A stretch of DNA of 64,000 bases from Enterococcus faecalis 13-SD-W-01 (GTDB taxonomy: Bacteria > Bacillota > Bacilli > Lactobacillales > Enterococcaceae). The notes below the pieces were generated by a model, which made no database searches, had not been told where the DNA came from, and saw nothing but the letters and a program-made list of their open reading frames with translations. This document shows positions 46,812 through 55,797 of this stretch, in pieces. The first letter of the stretch is position 1, and the number at the start of each line of letters is the position of its first letter. The DNA is taken from positions 1 through 64,000 of the forward strand of contig KE351649.1 in assembly GCA_000415185.1 (NCBI GenBank). Direction: 5' to 3'. The translations under genes and the position numbers were made by a program.

Positions 46812-46915
46812 TTGTTATTTTACACTCTCCTTTCCAAGGCAAAATCCTTTCTATTTGATTAAAAACCCCTTATAATTAAATAAATCAACCCTTAATAACA
46901 AGAGAGGTGGGTACT

Positions 46916-47236
46916 ATGAAACTAGTGAACGTAACGAATAGCCATTCGCGATTAGTGTTGAACCAGCTGGAAAATACAGATGCGTATCTGGCAAAAGTCT
47001 ACACCGCAGGAAACACTACTGTCATCTACACTGAAGCACCTGCACATAATGAGATTCTGCTCGTCAATAACAAACGCAACATCCAGCCAAATGAAGTCGC
47101 TGAAGTCAAAGAATATTTCTTAAAAAAAATCCCTAGCAACTTATATAAAGAAGACGAAATCTCAATCATCGAGTTGGAAGGTCTAGTAGAGATCTCTGTA
47201 CCAAAACATGCCTCCGATGAAAGATTAGCCATTTAA
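46916..47236 (+). CDS. DUF1827 family protein
   Basis: 106 residues. MKLVNVTNSHSRLVLNQLEN and VYTAGNTTVIYTEAP are the conserved blocks of this lactic-acid-bacteria family, which is often found next to clpE. Soluble, mixed alpha/beta. The ATG at 46916 has AGAGGTGG upstream. Function unknown. Confidence 0.8.
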   Translation: MKLVNVTNSHSRLVLNQLENTDAYLAKVYTAGNTTVIYTEAPAHNEILLVNNKRNIQPNEVAEVKEYFLKKIPSNLYKEDEISIIELEGLVEISVPKHASDERLAI

Positions 47237-47351
47237 GAAATGTCGCAATAAACGTTTTTTACTTAGTGCAGAAGATCAGCTTTGCGTACATCCCTTGTTC
47301 GAAGCAGGTTCAATCAGCTTCGACTTGATAATTTGCAGAAAAATCAGATCA

Positions 47352-47385
47352 ACCGAGCAGTTTTTAAAAAGCTGCTCGGTTTTTT
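47352..47385. terminator. Terminator between converging genes
   Basis: ACCGAGCAG ... CTGCTCGGT stem with a run of six T on the plus strand and A-rich sequence between the arms. Ends the DUF1827 transcript just before the end of the converging gene. Confidence 0.88.
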
Positions 47386-47388
47386 GTG

Positions 47389-47598
47389 CTATTGCTTCTT
47401 CCTTTTTTTCGCTTCTTTTGCTTCTTTTGCTTCTTTCTTTTTTGGTGCAGGATTGCTGTCAATGATTTCTCTTACTTCTTTGACTATTTGCGGCTGCTTT
47501 TCCCAATCTTTGATATCTAATAGTCGGCATAATTTGAGCATGTCTGTCTTTTTCTGTAATTTTCTTTGTTTTTTCTGCGCTTCTGTTTCGTTTGTCAT
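47389..47598 (-). CDS. Small basic protein, Lys/Glu-rich
   Basis: 69 residues, very hydrophilic. A helical N-terminal part (KQRKLQKKTDMLKLCRLLDI) and a low-complexity tail of repeated KEA units ending KKRKKQ. AAAGGAGG precedes the ATG at 47598. No family recognised. The charge suggests contact with nucleic acid or ribosomes (inference). Confidence 0.6.
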   Translation of the reverse strand: MTNETEAQKKQRKLQKKTDMLKLCRLLDIKDWEKQPQIVKEVREIIDSNPAPKKKEAKEAKEAKKRKKQ

Positions 47599-47698
47599 TT
47601 GAAAATGCCTCCTTTTCTTTTTACTAATAAGATACGCAGAAAAACAGGAAAATTTTTTATTTTTATAAAAATTTGCGGTTTTCTCATTTTGTCCGCAC

Positions 47699-47740
47699 AA
47701 AAAAGCAGCTGATCATTTACAGATCAGCTGCTTGCTTTAT
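47699..47740 (-). terminator. Terminator of prfC
   Basis: AAGCAGCTGATC ... GATCAGCTGCTTTTTT on the minus strand, 11 bases after the stop. Confidence 0.88.
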
Positions 47741-47750
47741 TGTTTTATTT

Positions 47751-49331
47751 TTATAGAAGTGTTTTTAATTCAACATCTGGATACTTGTCCGCAAACCAGC
47801 GTTCCGCAAACTGATTTTCAAATAGGAACAATGGTTGATCAAAGCGGTCACGCGCTAAGATGTTTCGGCTTGAACTCATTCTTTCGTCTAAGTCTTCCGG
47901 ATTGATCCAGCGTGCGATCTTATTCCCCATTGGCGACATGATGACTTCTGCATTGTATTCATTCATCATTCGATATTGGAACACTTCAAACTGCAATTGA
48001 CCAACAGCGCCGATAATATACTCTTCTGTTAAATAAGTTTTGTATAATTGGATCGCGCCTTCTTGCACTAATTGATAGATCCCTTTATGGAAAGATTTTT
48101 GTTTCATGACATTTTTAGCAGTGACTTTCATGAACAGCTCTGGGGTAAATGAAGGCAGTTCTTCATAAGCAACTTTTAATTTTCCTTCATAAATCGTATC
48201 ACCGATCTGATAATTCCCTGTATCGTACACACCAATGATATCGCCAGCTACTGCTTGTTCCACATTTTCTCTGGCATCAGCCATAAATTGTGTCACGTTG
48301 CTCAATTTCATTTTTTTGCCAGTACGTTCTAAAGTCACATCCATCCCGCGCTCAAAAGTACCGGAACAAATACGGACAAAAGCAATTCTATCGCGGTGCG
48401 CTGGGTTCATATTTGCTTGGATCTTAAATACAAAACCAGAGAATTCTTCTTCGTAAGGACTCACAGTCTCTTCTTCTCTTGTGTTATGTGCGTATGGAGA
48501 TGGCGCTAGATCAACAAAGGTCTCCAAGAATGTTTGAACGCCGAAGTTTGTTAAAGCTGAACCAAAAAATACTGGTGTTTGTTCTCCACGAGCAATCTTT
48601 TCTTCGTCAAAAGCATCACCAGCTTCTTTCAACAGCTCTACTTCTTCTAATACTTGCTGATACACGCTGTCTTCTGTCAATGGATGGTTTTCAGGCAGCA
48701 AGCCTTCTTCATCCAAAACAGCAAAACGCTCATCGTTATAGTTTTCTGGACGATAGAATTCCACTCGATTATTGTGGATGTCATAAAGACCTTCCAATCC
48801 TTTTCCCATACCGATCGGCCAATTCATTGGGTAAGATTCAATATCTAAAAGTTCTTCCAATTCTTCTAAAAGCTCCAAAGGTTCGCGACCGTCACGATCT
48901 AGTTTATTGATAAATGTAAAAATCGGGATACCGCGTTTTTTAACAACTTTGAAGAGTTTCTTTGTTTGTGCTTCGATCCCTTTCGCGCTGTCGATGACCA
49001 TCACTGCACTGTCTACGGCCATCAATGTTCGATACGTATCTTCTGAGAAATCTTCATGTCCAGGTGTATCCAAAATATTGACGCGTTTTCCCTGATAATC
49101 AAACTGCATCACCGAACTCGTAACAGAGATTCCACGCTGCTTTTCGATCTCCATCCAGTCAGATTTCGCAAAATTTCCTGTTTTCTTTCCTTTAACTGTT
49201 CCGGCTTGACGTATCGCTCCCCCAAATAAAAGCAATTGTTCTGTGATCGTTGTTTTCCCCGCATCCGGATGGGAAATGATCGCAAATGTTCTTCTGCTGT
49301 CTACTTGCTGTTTCAAATTTGAATTATTCAT
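47751..49331 (-). CDS. prfC: Peptide chain release factor 3
   Basis: 526 residues, translational GTPase. G1 [10 protein letters not shown]2 near [10 protein letters not shown]3 DTPGHEDF, G4 NKLDRD. Recycles RF1/RF2 after termination. Single gene with its own terminator. Confidence 0.95.
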   Translation of the reverse strand: MNNSNLKQQVDSRRTFAIISHPDAGKTTITEQLLLFGGAIRQAGTVKGKKTGNFAKSDWMEIEKQRGISVTSSVMQFDYQGKRVNILDTPGHEDFSEDTYRTLMAVDSAVMVIDSAKGIEAQTKKLFKVVKKRGIPIFTFINKLDRDGREPLELLEELEELLDIESYPMNWPIGMGKGLEGLYDIHNNRVEFYRPENYNDERFAVLDEEGLLPENHPLTEDSVYQQVLEEVELLKEAGDAFDEEKIARGEQTPVFFGSALTNFGVQTFLETFVDLAPSPYAHNTREEETVSPYEEEFSGFVFKIQANMNPAHRDRIAFVRICSGTFERGMDVTLERTGKKMKLSNVTQFMADARENVEQAVAGDIIGVYDTGNYQIGDTIYEGKLKVAYEELPSFTPELFMKVTAKNVMKQKSFHKGIYQLVQEGAIQLYKTYLTEEYIIGAVGQLQFEVFQYRMMNEYNAEVIMSPMGNKIARWINPEDLDERMSSSRNILARDRFDQPLFLFENQFAERWFADKYPDVELKTLL

Positions 49332-49428
49332 TATTTACTCCGTTTCTACTTACTTATATTATGCTTTCTCTTGCTCAACTCAGATAGTATATCATTTTTA
49401 GCAGGATATTTTAATACTTTTCCCCATG

Positions 49429-49468
49429 AAAAAAAGGAAGAGCCTTTCAAATGGACAAGGCCTTCCTT
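49429..49468 (-). terminator. Terminator of the CBS-domain transporter gene
   Basis: GGAAGGCCTT ... AAAGGCTCTTCC followed by a T run, minus strand. Confidence 0.85.
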
Positions 49469-49500
49469 CAACTTTTGAAGATATAAACCAAAGCAGTTCT

Positions 49501-50877
49501 TTATCTGCGCGGCTCGTCTTCTTCAAATTCTTTTCTAAAGTAACGGCGGTCCTCTTCTGGAAGAACCTCTGTTTCTTCTGGATCATGGAATTTCACACGT
49601 ATTTTCAAGACACGTGAACCTTCCATTTCTTCCGTGATCAAGGTGATGTTATCAACGTCGAATGACATGGTCTCTCCTTCATCAGGGATCATCCCCAATG
49701 CAGTGATCAAGTAACCCGCCATCGTGTCAACGTCACTCATATGAAGATCTGTTTCAAATAATTCATTGAACTCGTCGATCAGCATACGCCCTTGGATAAT
49801 ATATTCGTGGTCATCGACTTTCTCATACAGATTCTCTACTTCATCGGATTCATCATCGATTTCACCGACGATTTCTTCCAGTAAATCTTCTAATGTAGCT
49901 AAACCAACGACACCGCCATATTCATCCAATAAAATCGCCATTTGATTTTGTGTTTTCTTTAATTCATATAACAAGTCATCGATAAAAATCGTTTCAGGGA
50001 CAAATAATGGTTCTTGGATGATTTTTTTCATATCCAATTGTTCAAACCCAAATTTGTGTGCTGCTTTTAAGAGATTCTTCGTATGAAGGATCCCAACGAC
50101 TTTATCTTTATCTTCATCATAAACAGGAATTCTTGAAAAATTCTCTGATAATACGTCATTGATATTCTCTTCGATCGTATCATTGATATCGATCATAAAG
50201 GCATCGGTTCTAGGGACCATGACTTCTCTGGCTACTTTTGTGTCTAAAGAAAACACTCCTTGCAGCATTTCTAATTCGTCATTATCTAAAACACCTTCTG
50301 TTTCAAGCATATACCGCATTTCATCACGTGTCATTTTTGAATCTTCGTCATCGAAAGTCATAGGCGTGATTCTTGCCAGCAAACTTGTCGAAGCTGAAAG
50401 CAGCCAGACGAAAGGTTTTGCGACAACACCGATGATTTGGATAAAACGTGAAGTAGCCTGTGCCACTTCTTCTGATTTGTTCAGCGCGATTCGTTTCGGA
50501 TACAACTCGCCGAAAACGATGGAAACATAAGTCAAAATCGCAAGTACAATGATGTTTGCAATATTCTTAGCAGCAGGTCCTCCACCTAAAAGCGGTGCTA
50601 AACGTGTCGATAACGTATTAGCTAAAGACGCCCCTGATAAGATATTGACCAAAGTGATACCCACTTGGATCGTTGACAGGAAGTTCGTTGGGTCTTGTAA
50701 AACTTTCAACAACTTTTGAGATTTGACATTTCCTTCTTCTGCTTTTTGTTCGACACGGCTCTTATTGATTGAAACGACAGCAATCTCTGAAGCCGCTAAA
50801 AAAGCATTGATCAGCGTTAAAACAATCAGTAATAAAATCTGCGCTAACAGCGACTGACTCTCAGGGTCAGCATTCAT
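49501..50877 (-). CDS. HlyC/CorC (CNNM-like) family membrane protein
   Basis: 458 residues. An N-terminal DUF21 membrane domain (four helices, to about 190), a pair of CBS domains (about 215-335, with VPRTDAFMIDIND and ILLDEYGGVVGLATLEDLLE) and a C-terminal CorC_HlyC domain. Relatives export Mg2+ or Co2+. The name hemolysin is historical. Very acidic C-terminus. Single gene. Confidence 0.88.
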   Translation of the reverse strand: MNADPESQSLLAQILLLIVLTLINAFLAASEIAVVSINKSRVEQKAEEGNVKSQKLLKVLQDPTNFLSTIQVGITLVNILSGASLANTLSTRLAPLLGGGPAAKNIANIIVLAILTYVSIVFGELYPKRIALNKSEEVAQATSRFIQIIGVVAKPFVWLLSASTSLLARITPMTFDDEDSKMTRDEMRYMLETEGVLDNDELEMLQGVFSLDTKVAREVMVPRTDAFMIDINDTIEENINDVLSENFSRIPVYDEDKDKVVGILHTKNLLKAAHKFGFEQLDMKKIIQEPLFVPETIFIDDLLYELKKTQNQMAILLDEYGGVVGLATLEDLLEEIVGEIDDESDEVENLYEKVDDHEYIIQGRMLIDEFNELFETDLHMSDVDTMAGYLITALGMIPDEGETMSFDVDNITLITEEMEGSRVLKIRVKFHDPEETEVLPEEDRRYFRKEFEEDEPRR

Positions 50878-51050
50878 AATCGCATTCTCTCCTTATTTGT
50901 TTGTAGAAAAAGAGGCTGCAGAAAATGGCAGATTTGTTTGATCTGGATGATCCCACTTCTATCATTTCCTCACAACCGCCCTCTCAGCAATTGATTAGTC
51001 TCTAAAATCGTATCACAAAGGCTTTTTCTTTGCAATAAAAATAGCACTGA

Positions 51051-52169
51051 TTACTGTGTTGTCGCAATTTTCTTCGCATTTTCGTTTTTCTTGTCTTCTC
51101 TGATACTTTTTGCGATATAGACGATGATCGTTTTACAGATCGCATAAAACGGCACACCTAGGAAAATCCCTAGAAGACCAGCGATATTTCCAGCCACAAG
51201 CAAGACGATGATGATCGTCAAAGGATGGATCTGCAATGATTTTCCAATCACGTTTGGGTAAATGATGTTACCGTCAAGTTGTTGTACGATCAAGACAACC
51301 ACACAACATAACAATGCTTTGAATGGTTCATTGAACACTGTAACAAGGAAAGCTGGCGCTAACCCTAAATATGGTCCAAGGTATGGGATCAAATTCGTCA
51401 ATCCTGCGATCACACCGAACAAAAAGGCATATTCTACACCAATCATCCAATAACCCAAGAAAGTAAACGTTCCAACAAACAAACATTCGATCGCTTGCCC
51501 GCTGATATAATTTGCCAAGGTTTTATTCAACTGGCCAAGTAATTCAACAATTTGATTTTTTCTTTTTTCAGGAAAAAGATGTTGAACATTCGGTACAAGC
51601 TTCTCACCATCTTTCAGCATATAAAAAAGTATAAACGGCGCTGTGATGATTACTACTGTAGCAGACGCGATAGAACCAACAATCGATCCTAGACTTGTCG
51701 ATACTCCGCTTAAAAACTGCTGGATGATCGTCCCATAAGAAATATCTAATTGATCCATGTATTTCCCTACATCAAGATCCTTGAATACTGGTAATTGTGA
51801 AATTTCTCTTAACCACGCTTCTACTTCACGAACAAATTTCGGCATGTTGGAAGCTAGTGAAGACAGCTGCTGTACCAGATTAGGGATCACGCTAAGCAAG
51901 ATCCATACGATAGCTGCCAGTAATAAAAGAAGCACGATAACGACAGCCAGTGTTCGTTTGATTTTTGTCTTCATCAATAAGTTCACGATTGGATTCAATA
52001 TGTAATAAAGAAAACCCGCGATCAATACTGGTGCAAACAATGTCGAGAAAAAAGTCCCGATTGGTTCAAAGACAAAATTGATTTTTGAAGAAACAAAAAT
52101 CAACGTAGCAATAATCAATAATTCTAACGACCAAAACATTAATTTAGATTGTCGTAATTTTTCAAACAA
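51051..52169 (-). CDS. AI-2E family transporter (PerM-like)
   Basis: 372 residues, about eight membrane segments with the family-specific loop (GVEYAFLFGVIAGLTNLIPYLG). Members are multi-pass permeases with reported roles in AI-2 export or Na+/H+ exchange. The substrate is not predictable here. TTG start with GGTGAGG upstream. Confidence 0.82.
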   Translation of the reverse strand: MFEKLRQSKLMFWSLELLIIATLIFVSSKINFVFEPIGTFFSTLFAPVLIAGFLYYILNPIVNLLMKTKIKRTLAVVIVLLLLLAAIVWILLSVIPNLVQQLSSLASNMPKFVREVEAWLREISQLPVFKDLDVGKYMDQLDISYGTIIQQFLSGVSTSLGSIVGSIASATVVIITAPFILFYMLKDGEKLVPNVQHLFPEKRKNQIVELLGQLNKTLANYISGQAIECLFVGTFTFLGYWMIGVEYAFLFGVIAGLTNLIPYLGPYLGLAPAFLVTVFNEPFKALLCCVVVLIVQQLDGNIIYPNVIGKSLQIHPLTIIIVLLVAGNIAGLLGIFLGVPFYAICKTIIVYIAKSIREDKKNENAKKIATTQ

Positions 52170-52323
52170 AGTATCCTCACCTCTCTTTTACCAGTATATA
52201 GTATCTTATCTGAAATTTCTCTTTTTATTACAGAATTTTCCGTTTTTTTATTGATTGAGATGGTGTCCGCTTTTCATTTTTTACGCTTTCAAGTATACTA
52301 CTTCCTGAAAGGTGGCTGAACGA

Positions 52324-52758
52324 ATGAGAATCGTACAAACAAAAGATACAATGAGTGATATTTACCTTGATGCTGTTAGGATCAGACATCAAGTTTTCAT
52401 GGTTGAACAAGGCGTTCCTCCTGAAAGAGAAATCGATAAAGACGAAGCAAACAGTGTGCATTTCGTTCTTTATTCCGATAATAAAGAACCAATGGCGACC
52501 GTTCGTCTGCTCCCATTAGAAAATGGAAAAATGAAATTGCAGCGTATGGCTGTTTTAAAAGAGTATCGCCGACAAAATCTCGGAAAACAAATCGTCGAAG
52601 AAGCCGAAAATTTTGCAAGAAAACATGGGTATAATACAATCTTGCTCGGCGCCCAACTTCCAGCAGTGCCATTCTATGAAAAAATGGGCTATCAATCGTA
52701 TGGCGATGTGTTTATCGATGCGGGAATGGAGCATTTGAATATGGAGAAGAGGTTGTGA
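52324..52758 (+). CDS. GNAT family N-acetyltransferase (ElaA/YjcF-like)
   Basis: 144 residues. Acetyl-CoA-binding motif A VLKEYRRQNLGKQIVEEAE (Q/RxxGxG/A type) and C-terminal PFYEKMGYQSYG. The ATG at 52324 with AAAGGTGG upstream is preferred to GTG at 52312. The last codons and the TGA stop come from the 5' end of a structured repeat unit (AGAGGTTGTGA). Substrate unknown. Confidence 0.85.
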   Translation: MRIVQTKDTMSDIYLDAVRIRHQVFMVEQGVPPEREIDKDEANSVHFVLYSDNKEPMATVRLLPLENGKMKLQRMAVLKEYRRQNLGKQIVEEAENFARKHGYNTILLGAQLPAVPFYEKMGYQSYGDVFIDAGMEHLNMEKRL

Positions 52759-52866
52759 ACTCAGAGCTCTGCTTTGAGCATTAAGAAAAATTTTTCGAAA
52801 GTCGCTTCTCAGACTTTTGCGAAAATTTGACTTAATGCCGAGAAGCAGCTGAGTGAACACCGTTTA
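52748..52866 (+). repeat. Structured repeat unit 6 (complete, dispersed)
   Basis: AGAGGTTGTGAA ... TGAACACCGTTTA, same ends as the 41.5-kb array. Stem TTTTTCGAAAGTC pairs with GACTTTTGCGAAAA around GCTTCTCA; outer CTCA pairs with TGAG. It overlaps the last 11 bases of the GNAT gene. Confidence 0.88.
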
Positions 52867-52867
52867 T

Positions 52868-52955
52868 AGAGATTGTAAAAGAACCGCTTAACTTCAAGCA
52901 ATCAACCCTAATAAAAAATCCAGGAAACATGAAAAGCTGTTTCCTGGATTTTTTC
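52868..52955 (+). repeat. Structured repeat unit 7 (3' truncated) ending in a terminator hairpin
   Basis: AGAGATTGTAAA begins two bases after unit 6. Its core is the hairpin AATCCAGGAAACA / TGTTTCCTGGATT with loop TGAAAAGC, the exact reverse complement of the unit 2 loop, then TTTTTTC. The 3' end motif is absent. It probably terminates the GNAT transcript. Confidence 0.72.
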
Positions 52956-52990
52956 TGTTTTTTAAATTCTGTCAGTTCTTTTTTACCAAC

Positions 52991-53040
52991 AAAAAACCGG
53001 ACAAGAAGGATGGTGGAAACACCTCTCTCTTATCCGGCTG
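52991..53040 (-). terminator. Terminator of the DUF402 gene
   Basis: CCGGATAAGA ... TTCTTGTCCGG stem, containing a smaller GGTGtttcCACC hairpin, followed by TTTTTT on the minus strand. Confidence 0.85.
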
Positions 53041-53099
53041 TTGAAGCAAGACTTTTACTCTTTGCTTACGTTTTTCTCAAAGTTAAGTTCTACCTCTGA

Positions 53100-53633
53100 T
53101 TATTTGCGCGACAATTGCTTGTAACGGTTGTACCAAATATCGATATAGCCTTCTGAGAACGGCCCTTCTCCATTATTGATCCAGTCAACCAAAATCTTCA
53201 CATTTTCTTTTAGGATGAAATCGATATCTTTCGGATAATCCATCAGCTTGCTGTGCATCTCGTACTCATCAACATCCAATAAACGCTTCTCACCATCAGG
53301 GAAAACCTTGATATCCAAATCATAATCGATATACTTCAAGGCTTCATCATCTAGTAGGAAAGGTGAAGCTAGATTACAATAATAGGAAACCCCCTTTTCT
53401 CTAATCATTGCTATTACATTAAACCAGTATTTCTCGTGGAAATAAACGATTGCTGGTTCGCGAGTCACCCATCTTCTGCCGTCAGATTCAGTTACTAACG
53501 TATGATCATTTACACCGATCACCGAGTGTTCGCTTGTTTTCAATATCATGGTATCACGCCACGTTCGATGCAATTTGCCGTTGTGTTTGTAACTTTGGAT
53601 CGTTACAAACTCTCCTTCTTTTGGAACTCCCAT
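53100..53633 (-). CDS. Nucleoside tri/diphosphate phosphatase, DUF402 family (Ntdp-like)
   Basis: 177 residues. [20 protein letters not shown] and YYCNLASPF ... [14 protein letters not shown] are the conserved blocks of the DUF402 phosphatases, with Asp residues for metal binding. The staphylococcal member hydrolyses NTPs and NDPs. Single gene with its own terminator. Confidence 0.85.
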   Translation of the reverse strand: MGVPKEGEFVTIQSYKHNGKLHRTWRDTMILKTSEHSVIGVNDHTLVTESDGRRWVTREPAIVYFHEKYWFNVIAMIREKGVSYYCNLASPFLLDDEALKYIDYDLDIKVFPDGEKRLLDVDEYEMHSKLMDYPKDIDFILKENVKILVDWINNGEGPFSEGYIDIWYNRYKQLSRK

Positions 53634-53728
53634 AGCGACCCTTCCTTAAGCAAATTTTTTGCTTTGTATTCGGGTGTTGTTCATTACACCGACATCGTAA
53701 TTATTATATCAATAAAAAGCTTCTTTGC

Positions 53729-54901
53729 CTAGAAAGGATTACGATAGTTTTGATTTTTCTCTAATTGATCGACCAACTTGACTTGCGGTTTTGGGAAAAC
53801 AAGCGAATCAAATTTTTCCGGACTGATCCAGCGCCCATTTTCATTGTCTGGAAAAGCCCCTGCATTTCGCCCATAAAACAGCAGGATATGCCATTTCAAA
53901 TGGCTGAAAATGTGTGTGACTTCTCCCAGATGACGCTTTTGCCAGACGACTGGCCAATCAGCTGGAAAAGGAAATTCTTCGCTTTCCGCGACTTGGTCAA
54001 AATCAAATAATGTAGGTTCTTCTTGTTCTTCCCAGCGTTTTTTCCATGCTAAGAATTCTTGTTCGTTTAACTCAAATAAAGGAAAGGTCCACATGTTTGC
54101 CAGCAGTTTTTGATTCGTCCGCTGTTCAAGATAGAATTCACCGTTTTGGTTTTCTACAGCTGCTGCGACATAATAAACATCTTTCGGCTTTGTTTTTTTC
54201 GTTTTAACTGGGAAAGAAGTCTGGATACCTTTTTCATAAGCTAAGCAGTATTTTTGGATCGGACAGCTTTCGCATCTCGGTGATGTCGGCGTACAGATCG
54301 ACGACCCAAGATCCATCATTGCCTGATTGAATTCACCTGGATGCTGCGGATCGATGATTTTACGCATTGCTTCATCAAAAACTTTGCGGCTTGATGCTTT
54401 TGCTATGTCTGCTTCGATACAAAACAACCGGCTGACTACACGCATGACATTTCCGTCAATTGCAGGTTCAGGCAACTCAAATGCGATACTGGAGATTGCA
54501 CCTGCCGTATAAGGACCAATGCCTTTCAGCGAGCTGATTTCTTCCAATGTGTCAGGCATTTTCCCATCGAATTCTTCCATGATCTGCTGGGCTGCTTTTT
54601 GGATATTTCGGACTCTGGAATAATACCCCAGACCTTCCCAAGCTTTCAACAAGCGTTCTTCTGGCGCATTGGCCAAGTCTTCGATCGTTGGGAACCATTC
54701 CATAAAACGATAAAAATAATCGATTACTGTATCTACTCTTGTTTGCTGCAGCATGATTTCTGAGATCCAAATACGATAGGGGTCGCGGTCATAGCGCCAA
54801 GGAAGGTTTCTTTTTTCCTTTTCATACCAGTCTACAAATTCCGTCTGAAAACTTTTGATTTCTTCTTCAGACCATGTTTCCCAATATTTTTCTTCACTCA
54901 T
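53729..54901 (-). CDS. mutY: A/G-specific adenine DNA glycosylase
   Basis: 390 residues. The helix-hairpin-helix LKGIGPYTAGAIS and catalytic Asp in PAIDGNVMRV are followed by the iron-sulfur cysteines C-x6-C-x2-C-x5-C (CTPTSPRCESCPIQKYC) and a C-terminal NUDIX-like domain. Removes adenine opposite 8-oxoguanine. The ATG at 54901 overlaps the recX stop. Confidence 0.94.
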   Translation of the reverse strand: MSEEKYWETWSEEEIKSFQTEFVDWYEKEKRNLPWRYDRDPYRIWISEIMLQQTRVDTVIDYFYRFMEWFPTIEDLANAPEERLLKAWEGLGYYSRVRNIQKAAQQIMEEFDGKMPDTLEEISSLKGIGPYTAGAISSIAFELPEPAIDGNVMRVVSRLFCIEADIAKASSRKVFDEAMRKIIDPQHPGEFNQAMMDLGSSICTPTSPRCESCPIQKYCLAYEKGIQTSFPVKTKKTKPKDVYYVAAAVENQNGEFYLEQRTNQKLLANMWTFPLFELNEQEFLAWKKRWEEQEEPTLFDFDQVAESEEFPFPADWPVVWQKRHLGEVTHIFSHLKWHILLFYGRNAGAFPDNENGRWISPEKFDSLVFPKPQVKLVDQLEKNQNYRNPF

Positions 54902-55691
54902 CTTGTTCTTCCTTTTCATCAATGAATCGTTGGATCTCTTCCAAAGAAAATCCTTTTTGATATAAAGATTGCTTAACTTTTTGTTTTTTCTTTGAAAGAT
55001 TTAGTCGTTGGTGCTTGCGCCAAAGTTTATCGCCTTGTGTCACTAACGCTTGGTATTCTTCTTCTTCGTCTGGTTCTGACTCCAAACTATCGATCGCTTG
55101 CTGGATGATTTCTGAAGAGAATCCTTTGTTCATCAAAGCTTGTCTTGTTTTTTGAAGTGTCTCGCGATGGCTGCGGCCGCGGTATTTTCCGACCGCTTTT
55201 TCTGCTGCATGGATAGCGGCATTCAATTGTTCTTCTTCTGGGTATTCAAGCAAAGCCTGTTCTACTTTTTCCGGTGAAATTCCTTTTTGCTGCAGCGCCT
55301 GTGCGATTTTTCTTGGTCCTTTGTCGCTTAGACGCATTTGTGTACGAACATAGCTTTCGCCGTACATACGGTCGTCGATCAAATCAAGTTCTTTCAATCG
55401 CTGAACGATTCTGTCACGGTCATTTTTGTCGATTTCTTTGTCTCTAAGATAAGTATGGATCTCTTTTTCCGAACGCAGCTGATAACTCAAATAATTCATC
55501 GCTTGCTGCAAACCATAGTCATACTGGCTGTTTTTTTCGATTTCTTCAATGGTCTCAGGCTCAAGCTCCATTCCTTTTAGTAGACGATAATGGACCAGAC
55601 GATCTTCAGAAACTCTCAGTTTTCGGCCATCCGATAATTCTACTTGGTAAAAAGGTCCTTTTTCTTTTCCAACTCTCACAATCGTTATCAT
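54894..55691 (-). CDS. recX: Regulatory protein RecX
   Basis: 265 residues with three-helix RecX repeats (MNYLSYQLRSEKEIHTYL, DKGPRKIAQALQQKGI, LMNKGFSSEIIQQAID). Modulates RecA filaments. GGAGGG before the ATG. Forms an operon with mutY. Confidence 0.92.
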   Translation of the reverse strand: MITIVRVGKEKGPFYQVELSDGRKLRVSEDRLVHYRLLKGMELEPETIEEIEKNSQYDYGLQQAMNYLSYQLRSEKEIHTYLRDKEIDKNDRDRIVQRLKELDLIDDRMYGESYVRTQMRLSDKGPRKIAQALQQKGISPEKVEQALLEYPEEEQLNAAIHAAEKAVGKYRGRSHRETLQKTRQALMNKGFSSEIIQQAIDSLESEPDEEEEYQALVTQGDKLWRKHQRLNLSKKKQKVKQSLYQKGFSLEEIQRFIDEKEEQDE

Positions 55692-55797
55692 AAAAGTCCC
55701 TCCTCGAACATATATTCTCTATCATACCATAGAAATTTTCCGTCATCAGGTATTTTATGTTAGAATGTACTCACTATAAAACAGTAAGGAGAATCCT

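Noticed and set aside
47282-47602. 106-codon plus-strand frame
   Set aside because: It is antisense to the small Lys-rich gene; the Phe/Ala/Ser repeats mirror the KEA repeats.
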